From JBBRMQ01 sp038230775 (GTDB lineage Bacteria > Acidobacteriota > Thermoanaerobaculia > Gp7-AA8), in contig JBBRMQ010000028.1 in the NCBI GenBank assembly GCA_038230775.1, forward strand, positions 1 through 26,008: a stretch of 26,008 bases of DNA, written 5' to 3'. Of the stretch, positions 1-6,994 are shown one piece after another. The translations under genes and the position numbers were made by a program. Below the pieces are notes generated by a model. That model was not told where the DNA came from. It ran no database searches and was given only the letters and a program-made list of their open reading frames with translations. The stretch's first letter is position 1; each line of letters begins with the position of its first letter.

Positions 1-118
1 CGGCCACCCTCTCCCCCCTGTCGCGGGGAGAGGGCAAACGAACATGCTCGCGACGAGAAAGGTTGATTGCCCCTCGCTCCGCGGCCCGGGGAGAGGGTGG
101 CCGAAGGCCGGGTGAGGG
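1..118. repeat. CCCTCTCC-type intergenic hairpin repeat
   Basis: Bases 1-16 (CGGCCACCCTCTCCCC) are perfectly complementary in inverted orientation to 88-103 (GGGGAGAGGGTGGCCG). A smaller internal hairpin pairs CCCTCTCCCC near 7-16 with GGGGAGAGGG near 25-34. The right end (GGCCGGGTGAGGGG) is typical of the 'NPSPGLRPPSP' read-through repeats scattered in many GC-rich bacterial genomes. It probably acts as a folded RNA or DNA element. No gene of its own was seen here. The left border is cut by the window edge. Confidence 0.75.
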
Positions 119-121
119 GTT

Positions 122-223
122 GAGCAACTCGGAAGGATCGTACTCGATGCCGTCGTGAATCACTGTCACGATCGAGCGCGTGTCGCGGATGTTGTGGAGA
201 CAGGACGCGAGGATGGCGATCAT
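122..223 (-). pseudogene. Amidohydrolase C-terminal remnant
   Basis: On the minus strand 34 codons read from MIAILASCLHNIRDT to IEYDPSELL. The string NIRDTRSIVTVIHDGIEYDP resembles the final strand pair of metal-dependent amidohydrolases (imidazolonepropionase-like), where a 'DIRNTR-I-VV-DG-VYD' pattern precedes the C-terminus. No body of such an enzyme lies upstream: the frame runs straight into the hairpin repeat at 223-317 and then the lysine aminotransferase gene. Downstream the frame continues into the repeat at 1-118 without a stop in the window. It is best read as a short relic of a 3' end caught between two repeats. The family call rests on about 25 residues, so it is tentative. Confidence 0.4.
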
Positions 224-317
224 GTCATTCCGAGCGTAGCGAGGAACCGGTGTGGGCGTGAGGGTCGATCCGCGTGCCGCCCGCCCACACTGGTCCCTCG
301 CTACGCTCGGGATGACA
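223..317. repeat. Inverted repeat, family A (full hairpin)
   Basis: Two arms of 36 nt, 223-258 and 282-317, are inverted copies with few mismatches, separated by 23 nt. The arm core is GAGCGTAGCGAGG followed by a CCGGTGTGGGCG-like end. The same element recurs at 21954-22050 (full) and 23978-24018 (single arm). It ends 2 nt from the stop codon of the lysine aminotransferase gene and could serve as its terminator-like structure. Translated, it gives the well-known spurious 'VIPSVARN / TPVPRYARND' peptides, so open frames through it are not genes. Confidence 0.85.
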
Positions 318-319
318 AA

Positions 320-1672
320 TCATGCGATCTGCTTCAGTGCCTTCTCCATCCGCCGGATGCCTTCGCTCGCTTCTTCCATCGTGAGGTTCAGAGGCGGACG
401 GAATCGAACAGAGCGTGAGCCCGAGGACAACACCATGACGTCGGTGGCCATCATCGCCTTGATCGCCGCGTCACGAACCTCGCTGCTCGGGAGATCGAAC
501 GCCGCCATCAAACCGCGGCCGCGCACGTTCGAGACGACCTTCGGGAACTCTTCCGAGAATCGCTCCAACTCTCCGACGAAGTAGGCGCCGACCTTCGCGG
601 CGTTGTTCACAAGGCCTTCCTCTTCGATTACTTCGAAGTAGCGTTGCGAGCGGACCATGTCGGTCAGGTTGCCGCCCCACGTCGAGTTGATGCGCGACGA
701 GACCGTGAACACGTTCTCGGCGAGCTCGAAGATGCGATCGTTCGATGCGAAGCCGCAGACCTGCGTCTTCTTTCCGAAGCAGAAAAGATCGGGCTCGATG
801 CCGTAGTGCTGGAAGGCCCACATCTTTCCGGTGATGCCAACGCCGGACTGCACCTCGTCGAAGATGAGGAGCATGTCGTTCTCGTCGCAGAGCTGCCGCA
901 CGGCGCGGAAAAACTCGGGGCGGAAGTGGTTGTCACCGCCTTCGCCCTGCACCGGTTCCATGATGAACGCGGCGATGTCGTCTTTGCGGTCGGCGAGGAA
1001 TTGCTTCGCGGTCTCCAGCGCCGCCCGCTCGCGCTTCTCCGCATCGGCCAGCGCCTCGGCAGTGGCCGGGAAGTTGATCTTCGGATTGTCGATCCGGGGC
1101 CAGTCGAACTTCGGGAAGTACATCGTCTTCTTCGGATCGGTGTTCGTCAGCGAGAGCGTGTAGCCGGTGCGTCCGTGGAACGCCTCGCGCAGATGCATGA
1201 TCTGCGTGCCGCGCTCGGTCTTGTAGCCCTTCTTGAAGTTGCGGCGGATCTTCCAGTCGAACGCGGTCTTCACGGCGTTCTCGATGCCGAGGGCGCCGCC
1301 TTCGATGAAGAACAAGTGCTTGTTGAGCGACGGCGGGACGGCCAGGCGCGCGAAGGTCTCGACGAATTCCGCCATGTACGTGGTGTAGATGTCGGAATTC
1401 GCCGGCTTGTTGATCGCGACGTCGGCAATTTTCTCGCGGAACTCGGGGGTCTCGAGGCGCGGGTGGTTGTAGCCGATGGGGCAGGAGGCGAAGTTGGTGA
1501 AGAAGTCGAGAACGGCGTGGCCGCGTTTGGAGTCGAACACCCAGGAGCCCTTCGACTTGCGAAGGTCCATGACGATGTCGTAGCCATCCGCGAGCATGTG
1601 CCGCGAGAGAACGTTGTGAACTTCGCTCGGCTGAACGATCAGACGGCGATCGGTGATTGACGAGGCGGGCAT
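320..1672 (-). CDS. lat: L-lysine 6-transaminase
   Basis: A class III, PLP-dependent aminotransferase that moves the epsilon-amino group of lysine to 2-oxoglutarate, giving aminoadipate semialdehyde (cyclising to piperideine-6-carboxylate) and glutamate. It is 450 residues, the usual length for the LAT family. Visible motifs are the substrate/cofactor region NFASCPIGYNHPRL (about 60-73), FDEVQSGVG with Asp272 contacting the pyridine nitrogen, and FGKKTQVCG, whose first Lys (about 301) is the expected PLP lysine. This KKTQVCG block is characteristic of lysine 6-transaminase rather than ornithine or GABA aminotransferases. The ATG at 1672 is preceded by a good AGGAG Shine-Dalgarno sequence. It is divergent from the thiolase gene, with 83 nt between starts. 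The likely role is lysine catabolism; a role in a lysine-derived product cannot be excluded. Confidence 0.92.
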   Translation of the reverse strand: MPASSITDRRLIVQPSEVHNVLSRHMLADGYDIVMDLRKSKGSWVFDSKRGHAVLDFFTNFASCPIGYNHPRLETPEFREKIADVAINKPANSDIYTTYMAEFVETFARLAVPPSLNKHLFFIEGGALGIENAVKTAFDWKIRRNFKKGYKTERGTQIMHLREAFHGRTGYTLSLTNTDPKKTMYFPKFDWPRIDNPKINFPATAEALADAEKRERAALETAKQFLADRKDDIAAFIMEPVQGEGGDNHFRPEFFRAVRQLCDENDMLLIFDEVQSGVGITGKMWAFQHYGIEPDLFCFGKKTQVCGFASNDRIFELAENVFTVSSRINSTWGGNLTDMVRSQRYFEVIEEEGLVNNAAKVGAYFVGELERFSEEFPKVVSNVRGRGLMAAFDLPSSEVRDAAIKAMMATDVMVLSSGSRSVRFRPPLNLTMEEASEGIRRMEKALKQIA

Positions 1673-1700
1673 GAAACAGGCTCCTTCCGGGCGGTGAGGA

Positions 1701-1708
1701 TGATATCA
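1701..1708. promoter_or_regulatory. TGATATCA palindrome between divergent lat and thiolase genes
   Basis: The 83-nt divergent intergenic region (1673-1755) holds a perfect 8-bp palindrome, TGATATCA, in an AT-rich patch that is unusual for this sequence. Promoters for both genes must lie here unless they are within coding sequence. It could be overlapping -10 elements (TATCAT on the minus strand) or a small operator. No convincing -35 box was found, so the assignment is weak. Confidence 0.25.
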
Positions 1709-1755
1709 ATACGTCGTCGCGTTCTTCTGTGGCGAACGATCAACAGGGAGATCTC

Positions 1756-2934
1756 ATGAAAGACATCGTGATTCTCGGCGGCGCCCGCTCGCCGATCGGC
1801 TCATTCCTCGGCACCCTCTCCGCGCTGTCCGCTCCGAAGCTCGGATCGATCGCCATCAAGTGCGCGATGGAGAACTCCCGCGTGGACCCGAAACAGATTC
1901 AGCAGGTGATCATGGGCAACGTGCTGCAGGCTGCGGTGGGACAGGCTCCCGCGCGGCAGGCGGGGATCGGCGCCGGGATTCCTGTCGAGGCCGGCGCTGT
2001 CACGATCAACAAGGTCTGCGGCTCCGGATTGAAAGCCGTGATGTACGCGGCGAACGACATCCGATGCGATGAGTACGACATCGCGATCGCGGGCGGGATG
2101 GAGTCGATGTCGAACGCGCCGTACGCGCTGACGCAAGCGCGCACCGGCTATCGCATGGGCAACGGCAAGATGATCGACGTCATGATCCACGATGGACTGT
2201 GGGACCCGTACGGCGACAAGCACATGGGCAGCTGCGCCGAGACCTGCGTGGAGAAGTATCACTTCACGCGCGAGGAGCAGGACGCGTTCTCGCTCGAGTC
2301 GTATCGCCGCGCGCAGGAAGCCGTGAAGAGCGGCAAGTTCAAGAAGGAAATCGCCGTCGTCGAAGTGCCGGGCAAGAAGGGCAGCTCGGTGATCATCGAT
2401 GACGAAGAGCCGTTTACAGCTCCCCTCGAGAAGATGGGCACACTCAAGCCCGCATTCAAGAAAGATGGTGGCACGGTCACGGCTGCCAACTCATCGAAGC
2501 TCAACGACGGCGCCGCGGCGCTGGTGATCACCTCGGCCGATTACGCGAAGAAGAACAACCTCAAGCCGATGGCGCGCATCATCGCGCAGGCCACGGCCGC
2601 GCAGGAGCCGGAATGGTTCACCACCGCGCCGGCCAAGGCGATCGACATCGCGTTCAAGCGCGCCGGCATGACGGTGAAGGACATCGATCTGTTCGAGATC
2701 AACGAAGCCTTCGCCGCGGTGGCGATGGCCGCGATGAAGGACGCGAACATTCCGCACGACAAGCTGAACGTGAACGGCGGCGCGGTGGCACTCGGGCATC
2801 CGATTGGAGCCAGCGGCGCGCGGATTCTCGTGACGCTGCTGCACGCGCTCGAGGAGCGGAACCTGCGCCGCGGCATGGCCGCCATCTGCATCGGCGGCGG
2901 CGAGGCAGCGGCGATGATCGTCGAGCGGCTGTAG
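1756..2934 (+). CDS. Acetyl-CoA C-acetyltransferase (thiolase)
   Basis: A thiolase II family enzyme interconverting two acetyl-CoA with acetoacetyl-CoA and CoA, 392 residues, the standard length. The catalytic set is complete: nucleophilic Cys88 in NKVCGSGLKAV, His348 in ALGHPIGASGA, and Cys378 in AAICIGGGEA; the GGMESMSNAPY and NEAFAAVA blocks are also present. The ATG at 1756 is chosen over an in-frame GTG at 1729 because GGGAG sits 5 nt before it and the family begins at this Met. Its divergent neighbour is lysine 6-aminotransferase; aerobic lysine breakdown via glutaryl-CoA and crotonyl-CoA ends with this reaction, so a shared pathway is plausible. Butanoate, ketone-body or PHB metabolism are equally possible from sequence alone. 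Confidence 0.93.
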   Translation: MKDIVILGGARSPIGSFLGTLSALSAPKLGSIAIKCAMENSRVDPKQIQQVIMGNVLQAAVGQAPARQAGIGAGIPVEAGAVTINKVCGSGLKAVMYAANDIRCDEYDIAIAGGMESMSNAPYALTQARTGYRMGNGKMIDVMIHDGLWDPYGDKHMGSCAETCVEKYHFTREEQDAFSLESYRRAQEAVKSGKFKKEIAVVEVPGKKGSSVIIDDEEPFTAPLEKMGTLKPAFKKDGGTVTAANSSKLNDGAAALVITSADYAKKNNLKPMARIIAQATAAQEPEWFTTAPAKAIDIAFKRAGMTVKDIDLFEINEAFAAVAMAAMKDANIPHDKLNVNGGAVALGHPIGASGARILVTLLHALEERNLRRGMAAICIGGGEAAAMIVERL

Positions 2935-2968
2935 ATCTTTCTGTCACCAAATTCATACGAGCTTCCGT

Positions 2969-3034
2969 CTCTGTGTGTGGACCGGCTTCAGCCGGTCAGA
3001 GTCCCGACCGGCTGAAGCCGGTCCACACACAGAG
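2969..3034. repeat. Inverted repeat, family B (perfect hairpin)
   Basis: Arms 2969-2997 and 3006-3034 are perfectly complementary over 29 nt with an 8-nt loop. Each arm contains a smaller palindrome (GACCGGCT-TC-AGCCGGTC) next to a GTGTGTGG stretch. It lies between the converging thiolase and DUF3667 genes, 1 nt from the stop codon of the latter, so it could act as a bidirectional terminator or mRNA-stabilising stem. Related copies lie at 9131-9180 and 10244-10295. Little else is in 2935-3035. Confidence 0.9.
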
Positions 3035-3035
3035 G

Positions 3036-3811
3036 CTACGCGAGGCGCCGCATCGTCACGTACGCAATCGCCGCCATCGTCAGCAGAATCAACGTGGCGT
3101 AGATCGTCATGATCCCAGCTGTTTTCAGCGCCGCGATCGCCCGGCTGCCGCTGTAGACCCGCCGCTGCGCGATGGTGAGGTACGGAATCGTCGCGAGCAG
3201 GATCAAGAGCCGCGGATGGCGGCCCAACGCCAATGCAACGGCCTCGTCGCTTCGAAGAGCGAAAGGACGAGGAAGGCGAACGCGTGATAGTGCACCGCGA
3301 AGTAGAGATGCGGCACGTAGAGGCGTTCGGTGCGGTAATAGAACGCGTGGACGATCAGACCGAAGAGTGGCATGAGCAGAAACATCGCCTTCGGAAATGC
3401 GATCGTCAGCGCGTGCGCCAGGATCTCAGGGTCCCGATTGATCTTCTCCGCAGCGCGCTGGATCTGCGCGTCACCCCTGCTGACGGAAACATGGAGATTG
3501 GATGTCGGCAACATGCTCACGATGCCGAAGAAGAGCACGCTGCAGAGAAGGTAGAGCCGTACGGGCGACACGGAGCGTGCGCGTTTGCCTTCGAGAAACT
3601 CTTTCGTGAGCGCGCCAGGCTGCGCGAGAAGAAGTCTCACCGTGTGGATCAACTTGCCGTCGACATGCGAGAGTTCGTGCAGCGCCTCGTGAAGGAGCTC
3701 GTGCAGCGCCGGTCGCAGCTCGGCCGTCCGCTGCCCGCAGTCCGCACAGTAGCGGGCCACGAGTTGTCCGCCACAGTTGGGACACGGACCGCCGGTCTTT
3801 CCGTCATGCAC
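3036..3811 (-). pseudogene. DUF3667-like membrane protein, frameshifted
   Basis: Two overlapping minus-strand frames together make one protein of the DUF3667 type. The first (3811 to 3203) starts with a zinc ribbon (CPNCGGQLVARYCADCGQR, residues 10-28), a conserved amphipathic stretch, a membrane segment (LYLLCSVLFFGIVSML), and a second membrane region ending in HYHAFAFLVLSLFE. The second (3233 to 3036) continues with ALGRHPRLLILLATIPYLTIAQRRVY and a last membrane helix, as expected for the family C-terminus. The switch lies near 3236-3245 and fits loss of a single base around the GGCCG run. This may be a true inactivation or a sequencing/assembly error. The start is GTG at 3811, 7 nt after a TACACT hexamer. 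Family function is unknown. Confidence 0.7.
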
Positions 3812-3818
3812 GGATTCA

Positions 3819-3824
3819 AGTGTA
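3819..3824 (-). promoter_or_regulatory. Candidate -10 (TACACT) for DUF3667 gene, leaderless
   Basis: On the minus strand TACACT is followed by 7 nt and then the GTG start at 3811, with no Shine-Dalgarno sequence. The spacing would place transcription initiation at or next to the start codon. No -35 box is evident. It is one of six similarly arranged starts in this window. Confidence 0.4.
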
Positions 3825-3972
3825 CAAGCCGGTGCGGGGTCATGCTGTTGACGGAAGGTCCATGATGCGGCCTACTGGGAGCTGTCCAGCGTTCCCATCG
3901 ACGCGATGCGCAGCGCACTGAAAACTTGCGACCGCTTCCGGCGTGCCCTGGCGTTTCTGAAGGGAGAGTGAG

Positions 3973-5304
3973 ATGAGCGCATTCCTCCGGCGTCTCTGGC
4001 GTGTTGAAGGAACCGCCGATCGTACGACCTACATCGCCTCGGGCGTGATCGGCTTCGCGGTGAAGTTCAGCATCGACTGGTCGATCGCGCACGCATTTGG
4101 AAAACCGTGGCGCCTGCTCAACTACTGGTCGCTCTCCGGCGCTCGCCTGGAGCCGAATGAGGTGGCGACCCTGTTGCTCGTGGCGCTTCCTTTCATCTGG
4201 TTCGGTGTGACCATGACCCTTCTCCGTGCGCGCGATGCGAACGTGCCGGCGGGGACCGTCGTGCTGTTCTTCGTGCCGGTGTTCAATCTCCTCTACTTCG
4301 CACTGCTCTCCGTTCTGCCTCCATCGCGCAAGGGCGGCATCTCGGCGGCTCCGCCAAAGACCGAGACGACCAAGGCCGTCGAGAGCGCGGTGTACTCGGT
4401 CCTCATCACGGCTGCCTTCGGAATCGTCTTCGGTGGCCTCACGACATGGTTGTTCCGCAGCTACGGATTGATGCTCTTCGTCGGACTGCCGTTCGTGATC
4501 GGATTCGCCGCCGCGATGCTGCACGGCTATCGCTACCCGCGATCGGCGCCGCAGACGTTTATGGTCGCCGGGGCGGCACTGGTTTTCGCCGGCGGCGGCT
4601 TTCTGGCCTTCGCGTGGGAGGGCTTGATCTGTCTGTTGATGGCCGCGCCGATCGCGTTCGTGCAGGCGATGCTCGGAGCGGCTCTTGGCTACGCGATCCT
4701 TCGCACGCGATCACGCGCGTACGCCGCTTGCGTCCCGCTCGCGCTTCCGCTTCTCCTCATCCTGCAGACTGCCCGGCCGCCGCTCGTCGCGGTGCAGACA
4801 TCGATGGAGATTGCCGCGCCGCCTGACGAGGTGTGGCACAACGTCGTCGCGTTTGCCGACATCCAGGAACCGCCGGAGTGGTATTTCCGCACCGGGATTG
4901 CTTACCCGTTGCGAGCGCGCATTCGAGGCACCGGGGTAGGAGCCGTGCGCTATTGCGTCTTCAGCACGGGAGCGTTCGTCGAACCGATCGAGGTCTGGGA
5001 CGCGCCGCGCCGGCTCGCATTCGCGGTCACTCACAACCCCGCGCCGATGGACGAGCTCTCACCGTACGCGTCGATCCGCCCGCCGCACATGGACGGCTTC
5101 ATCCTTTCTGAACGCGGCGAGTTCCTGCTGCAGGCGCTTCCGGGAGGCAAGACGCGGGTCACCGGCACGACGTGGTATCGGAACCGGATGTATCCGTCGG
5201 CGTACTGGCAGATGTGGTCGGACGCAATCATTCATCGCATCCATCTGCGCGTTCTGCGTCACATCCGGAACATCAGTGAGTCATCGCGTCCGCAAGTTCT
5301 GTGA
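3973..5304 (+). CDS. Membrane protein: DUF805-like domain fused to SRPBCC domain
   Basis: A 443-residue protein with two parts. Residues 1 to about 265 are membrane-embedded with about seven hydrophobic segments; the first 120 (RRLWRVEGTADRTTYI..., RARDANVPAGTVVLFFVPVFNLL) resemble DUF805 inner-membrane proteins. Residues about 270-430 look like an SRPBCC (START/polyketide-cyclase-like) ligand-binding fold, opening with VQTSMEIAAPPDEVWHNVVAFADI and closing with the long helix after TGTTWYRNRMYP. The topology would put the SRPBCC domain on one face of the membrane as a tethered lipid- or hydrophobe-binding module. The ATG at 3973 has AGGGAGAGTGAG directly upstream. Its last 32 bp overlap the converging HAD gene. 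The precise function is unknown. Upstream, 3812-3972 holds only the start signals; a weak TTGACG near 3848 has no good -10. Confidence 0.75.
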   Translation: MSAFLRRLWRVEGTADRTTYIASGVIGFAVKFSIDWSIAHAFGKPWRLLNYWSLSGARLEPNEVATLLLVALPFIWFGVTMTLLRARDANVPAGTVVLFFVPVFNLLYFALLSVLPPSRKGGISAAPPKTETTKAVESAVYSVLITAAFGIVFGGLTTWLFRSYGLMLFVGLPFVIGFAAAMLHGYRYPRSAPQTFMVAGAALVFAGGGFLAFAWEGLICLLMAAPIAFVQAMLGAALGYAILRTRSRAYAACVPLALPLLLILQTARPPLVAVQTSMEIAAPPDEVWHNVVAFADIQEPPEWYFRTGIAYPLRARIRGTGVGAVRYCVFSTGAFVEPIEVWDAPRRLAFAVTHNPAPMDELSPYASIRPPHMDGFILSERGEFLLQALPGGKTRVTGTTWYRNRMYPSAYWQMWSDAIIHRIHLRVLRHIRNISESSRPQVL

Positions 5305-5914
5305 GATTCCGGAACTCGAATTTCGGCGTGCCGCCCGGTAGCGCGCGCTCCCCTCGGCGATTGATCCACGCGTTGTCGATCCCCAGCTTGTTCGCCGGAA
5401 CGATGTCGTGGAAATCACTTTGCGCCGCGTGCAGCCACCGCGCATCGCCGATGTGCTCGCGCGCCGTCTTGAAGTGCGGCTCGCCCGGTTTGTAGGAACG
5501 CACCTGCTGAGCGGTCACGATCAAATCGAACGGTGTCGTGAAATGTTTCCTTGTCGCGGTGAGCAGATCGTCGTCGATGTTCGACAGAATGCCGAGCTTG
5601 ATTCCTGCACCGCGCAGCCGTTCGAGCGCCGCGTTCGTGTCGGGAAACGGCTTCCAGGACGGAAGGCTGTCGGCCAGGAAGGCGGCGTTCGCGATCGGCG
5701 TGCCGAGCCGTTGCGCGACGCGCGTTGCCGTCGAAGCGAGCACGTCGCCGTATCGCCGGTAGGTCTCGCGCTCGACCTCGGGCTCCAGATCACTGTAGGC
5801 CTCCAGAGCCTTGTCAGGATCGAGGCCGGCCGCGGCGAACGCATCCCGCATTCCGGTGACCCAGTCGATCAGTGTTCCGTAGCAGTCGAAGGTGATGATG
5901 TCGTACTGGCTCAT
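5273..5914 (-). CDS. HAD hydrolase, haloacid dehalogenase type II-like
   Basis: A soluble HAD-superfamily hydrolase, 213 residues from the chosen start. The four motifs are visible: the nucleophile Asp10 in FDCYGTLIDW; the motif II serine in GILSNID; the motif III lysine in VRSYKPGEPHF; and the distal block HAAQSDFHDIVPANKLGIDNAWINRRG, which is the pattern of the 2-haloacid dehalogenase-like subgroup. That subgroup includes many phosphatases, so the substrate (2-haloacid or small phosphate ester) cannot be told. The ATG at 5914 is preferred over an in-frame TTG at 5926; neither has a clear Shine-Dalgarno sequence. It converges with the SRPBCC gene, the 3' ends overlapping by 32 bp, and diverges from the PilZ gene across 87 nt. 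Confidence 0.85.
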   Translation of the reverse strand: MSQYDIITFDCYGTLIDWVTGMRDAFAAAGLDPDKALEAYSDLEPEVERETYRRYGDVLASTATRVAQRLGTPIANAAFLADSLPSWKPFPDTNAALERLRGAGIKLGILSNIDDDLLTATRKHFTTPFDLIVTAQQVRSYKPGEPHFKTAREHIGDARWLHAAQSDFHDIVPANKLGIDNAWINRRGERALPGGTPKFEFRNLTELADAMTH

Positions 5915-5927
5915 TGTCGATGTCAAG

Positions 5928-5943
5928 GGTGACCGAAGTCACA
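5928..5943. promoter_or_regulatory. CRP/FNR-like operator between HAD and PilZ genes
   Basis: The string GGTGA-CCGAAG-TCACA matches the CRP half-site layout TGTGA-N6-TCACA at 9 of 10 positions. A possible -10, TATACC, lies at 5963-5968. If transcription of the PilZ gene starts 8-9 nt after it, the operator centre (5935.5) falls close to -41.5, the class II activator position. No -35 box competes for that space. The regulator is unknown and no such gene is in the window. The match is by eye only. Confidence 0.4.
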
Positions 5944-6001
5944 CATTGGCGTCCAGTCGTGCTATACCGTTTGCCAACATCCCGTCACATTTCTAACGAA
6001 A

Positions 6002-6994
6002 ATGCTCGAAGCCGCTGCACGAAATCTTCGAACTGCTGAGCGCTTTCTGATCGAGCCTCCGCTGTCAGGGCACTTCGGACCCTCCGTCGTGTCCGTCTGC
6101 GACATTTCGCAGAAAGGCGCACGCTTCCGGCACGGCCATCCGGTCGAAATGGGACAGAAGTCGGTGCTCAAACTCGCTGTGGACGGCCGACCGTTGCCCG
6201 TGTCGCTCGAAGCCGTCGTGATGTGGACCCAGACCGAGAGCGCCGTCAGCGGCAAATTCGTCTCCGGCGTTCGAACGTACGCCTCGGCGGACACCATCGA
6301 GGCGATCCTCAAGGAGTTGCAGACGACGCACCGTTCGCAACGGATCGAAGAGCTGCGCGCCGCGGACCGTTTTTACGTTGCCCCCTTTCTGAACGCGCAG
6401 TTCGACGGACGTGCCGTACGCGTCGAGGATTTGTCGAAACGCGGTGCGCGGATCGAGAGCGCGCATGAGGTGCCCACCGGCGCATCATCGACGCTCCGCT
6501 TCGCGGTGCCGAACACTGCGATCAACGTCGAAGTGGCCGCGAGCGTGGTGTGGTCCGATGTGAAGTCCGTCGATCCGACGCGTTTTCGCGCCGGCATGAT
6601 CGTCAACGACAAGCCTGAACTGATTCGTCTCGCGATCGGGCAGCTCTGCGAGACCGGGCGCGCCACCATCGACACTCATTCGCTCGGCCTCAAGCTACGC
6701 GTCATCCGTGCGCGTGCGCGACAGCTCGCGCCGCAGTACGGCTCCGTCGAGAGCGCCGGTGTACCCGCCGAGCAATACCTCCTGGTGCAGAGCGTGCGCG
6801 AGGAGCTGCGCCTCAACCCGGATGAAGCGGTTCACTGGTATCAGCGCGCGCGCCTTTTGATCCGCGACCCGAAGACGCGCATGGACGCGGCGCCGATCTG
6901 CGATCACCCCGATGCGCTGGCCGTGTGGGAGTATCTCGAGCGATCCGTCGATCCGTCGATCATCGGCCGTGCGTTCGAGCTTCCGCCGCGCTGA
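6002..6994 (+). CDS. Tandem PilZ-domain protein
   Basis: A predicted cytoplasmic c-di-GMP receptor of 330 residues with two PilZ domains in tandem. Domain 1 (about 8-107) has RTAER at 10-14 and DISQKG at 34-39; domain 2 (about 117-212) has RAADR at 119-123 and DLSKRG at 143-148. Both therefore keep the RxxxR and DxSxxG motifs that grip c-di-GMP, with identical 20-residue spacing. Residues about 213-330 are an Arg-rich, probably helical tail with no recognised domain (SVREELRLNPDEAVHWYQRA...). The ATG at 6002 lacks a Shine-Dalgarno sequence. The gene stands alone, with a CRP-like site upstream, and its 3' end overlaps the converging queG by 35 bp. The output partner is unknown. Confidence 0.85.
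   Translation: MLEAAARNLRTAERFLIEPPLSGHFGPSVVSVCDISQKGARFRHGHPVEMGQKSVLKLAVDGRPLPVSLEAVVMWTQTESAVSGKFVSGVRTYASADTIEAILKELQTTHRSQRIEELRAADRFYVAPFLNAQFDGRAVRVEDLSKRGARIESAHEVPTGASSTLRFAVPNTAINVEVAASVVWSDVKSVDPTRFRAGMIVNDKPELIRLAIGQLCETGRATIDTHSLGLKLRVIRARARQLAPQYGSVESAGVPAEQYLLVQSVREELRLNPDEAVHWYQRARLLIRDPKTRMDAAPICDHPDALAVWEYLERSVDPSIIGRAFELPPR

Noticed and set aside
5946..5964. A possible second sigma-54 promoter (TTGGCGTCCAGTCGTGCT) before the PilZ gene
   Set aside because: The GG-to-GC spacing is 11 nt rather than 10 and the -12 box lacks TTGC.
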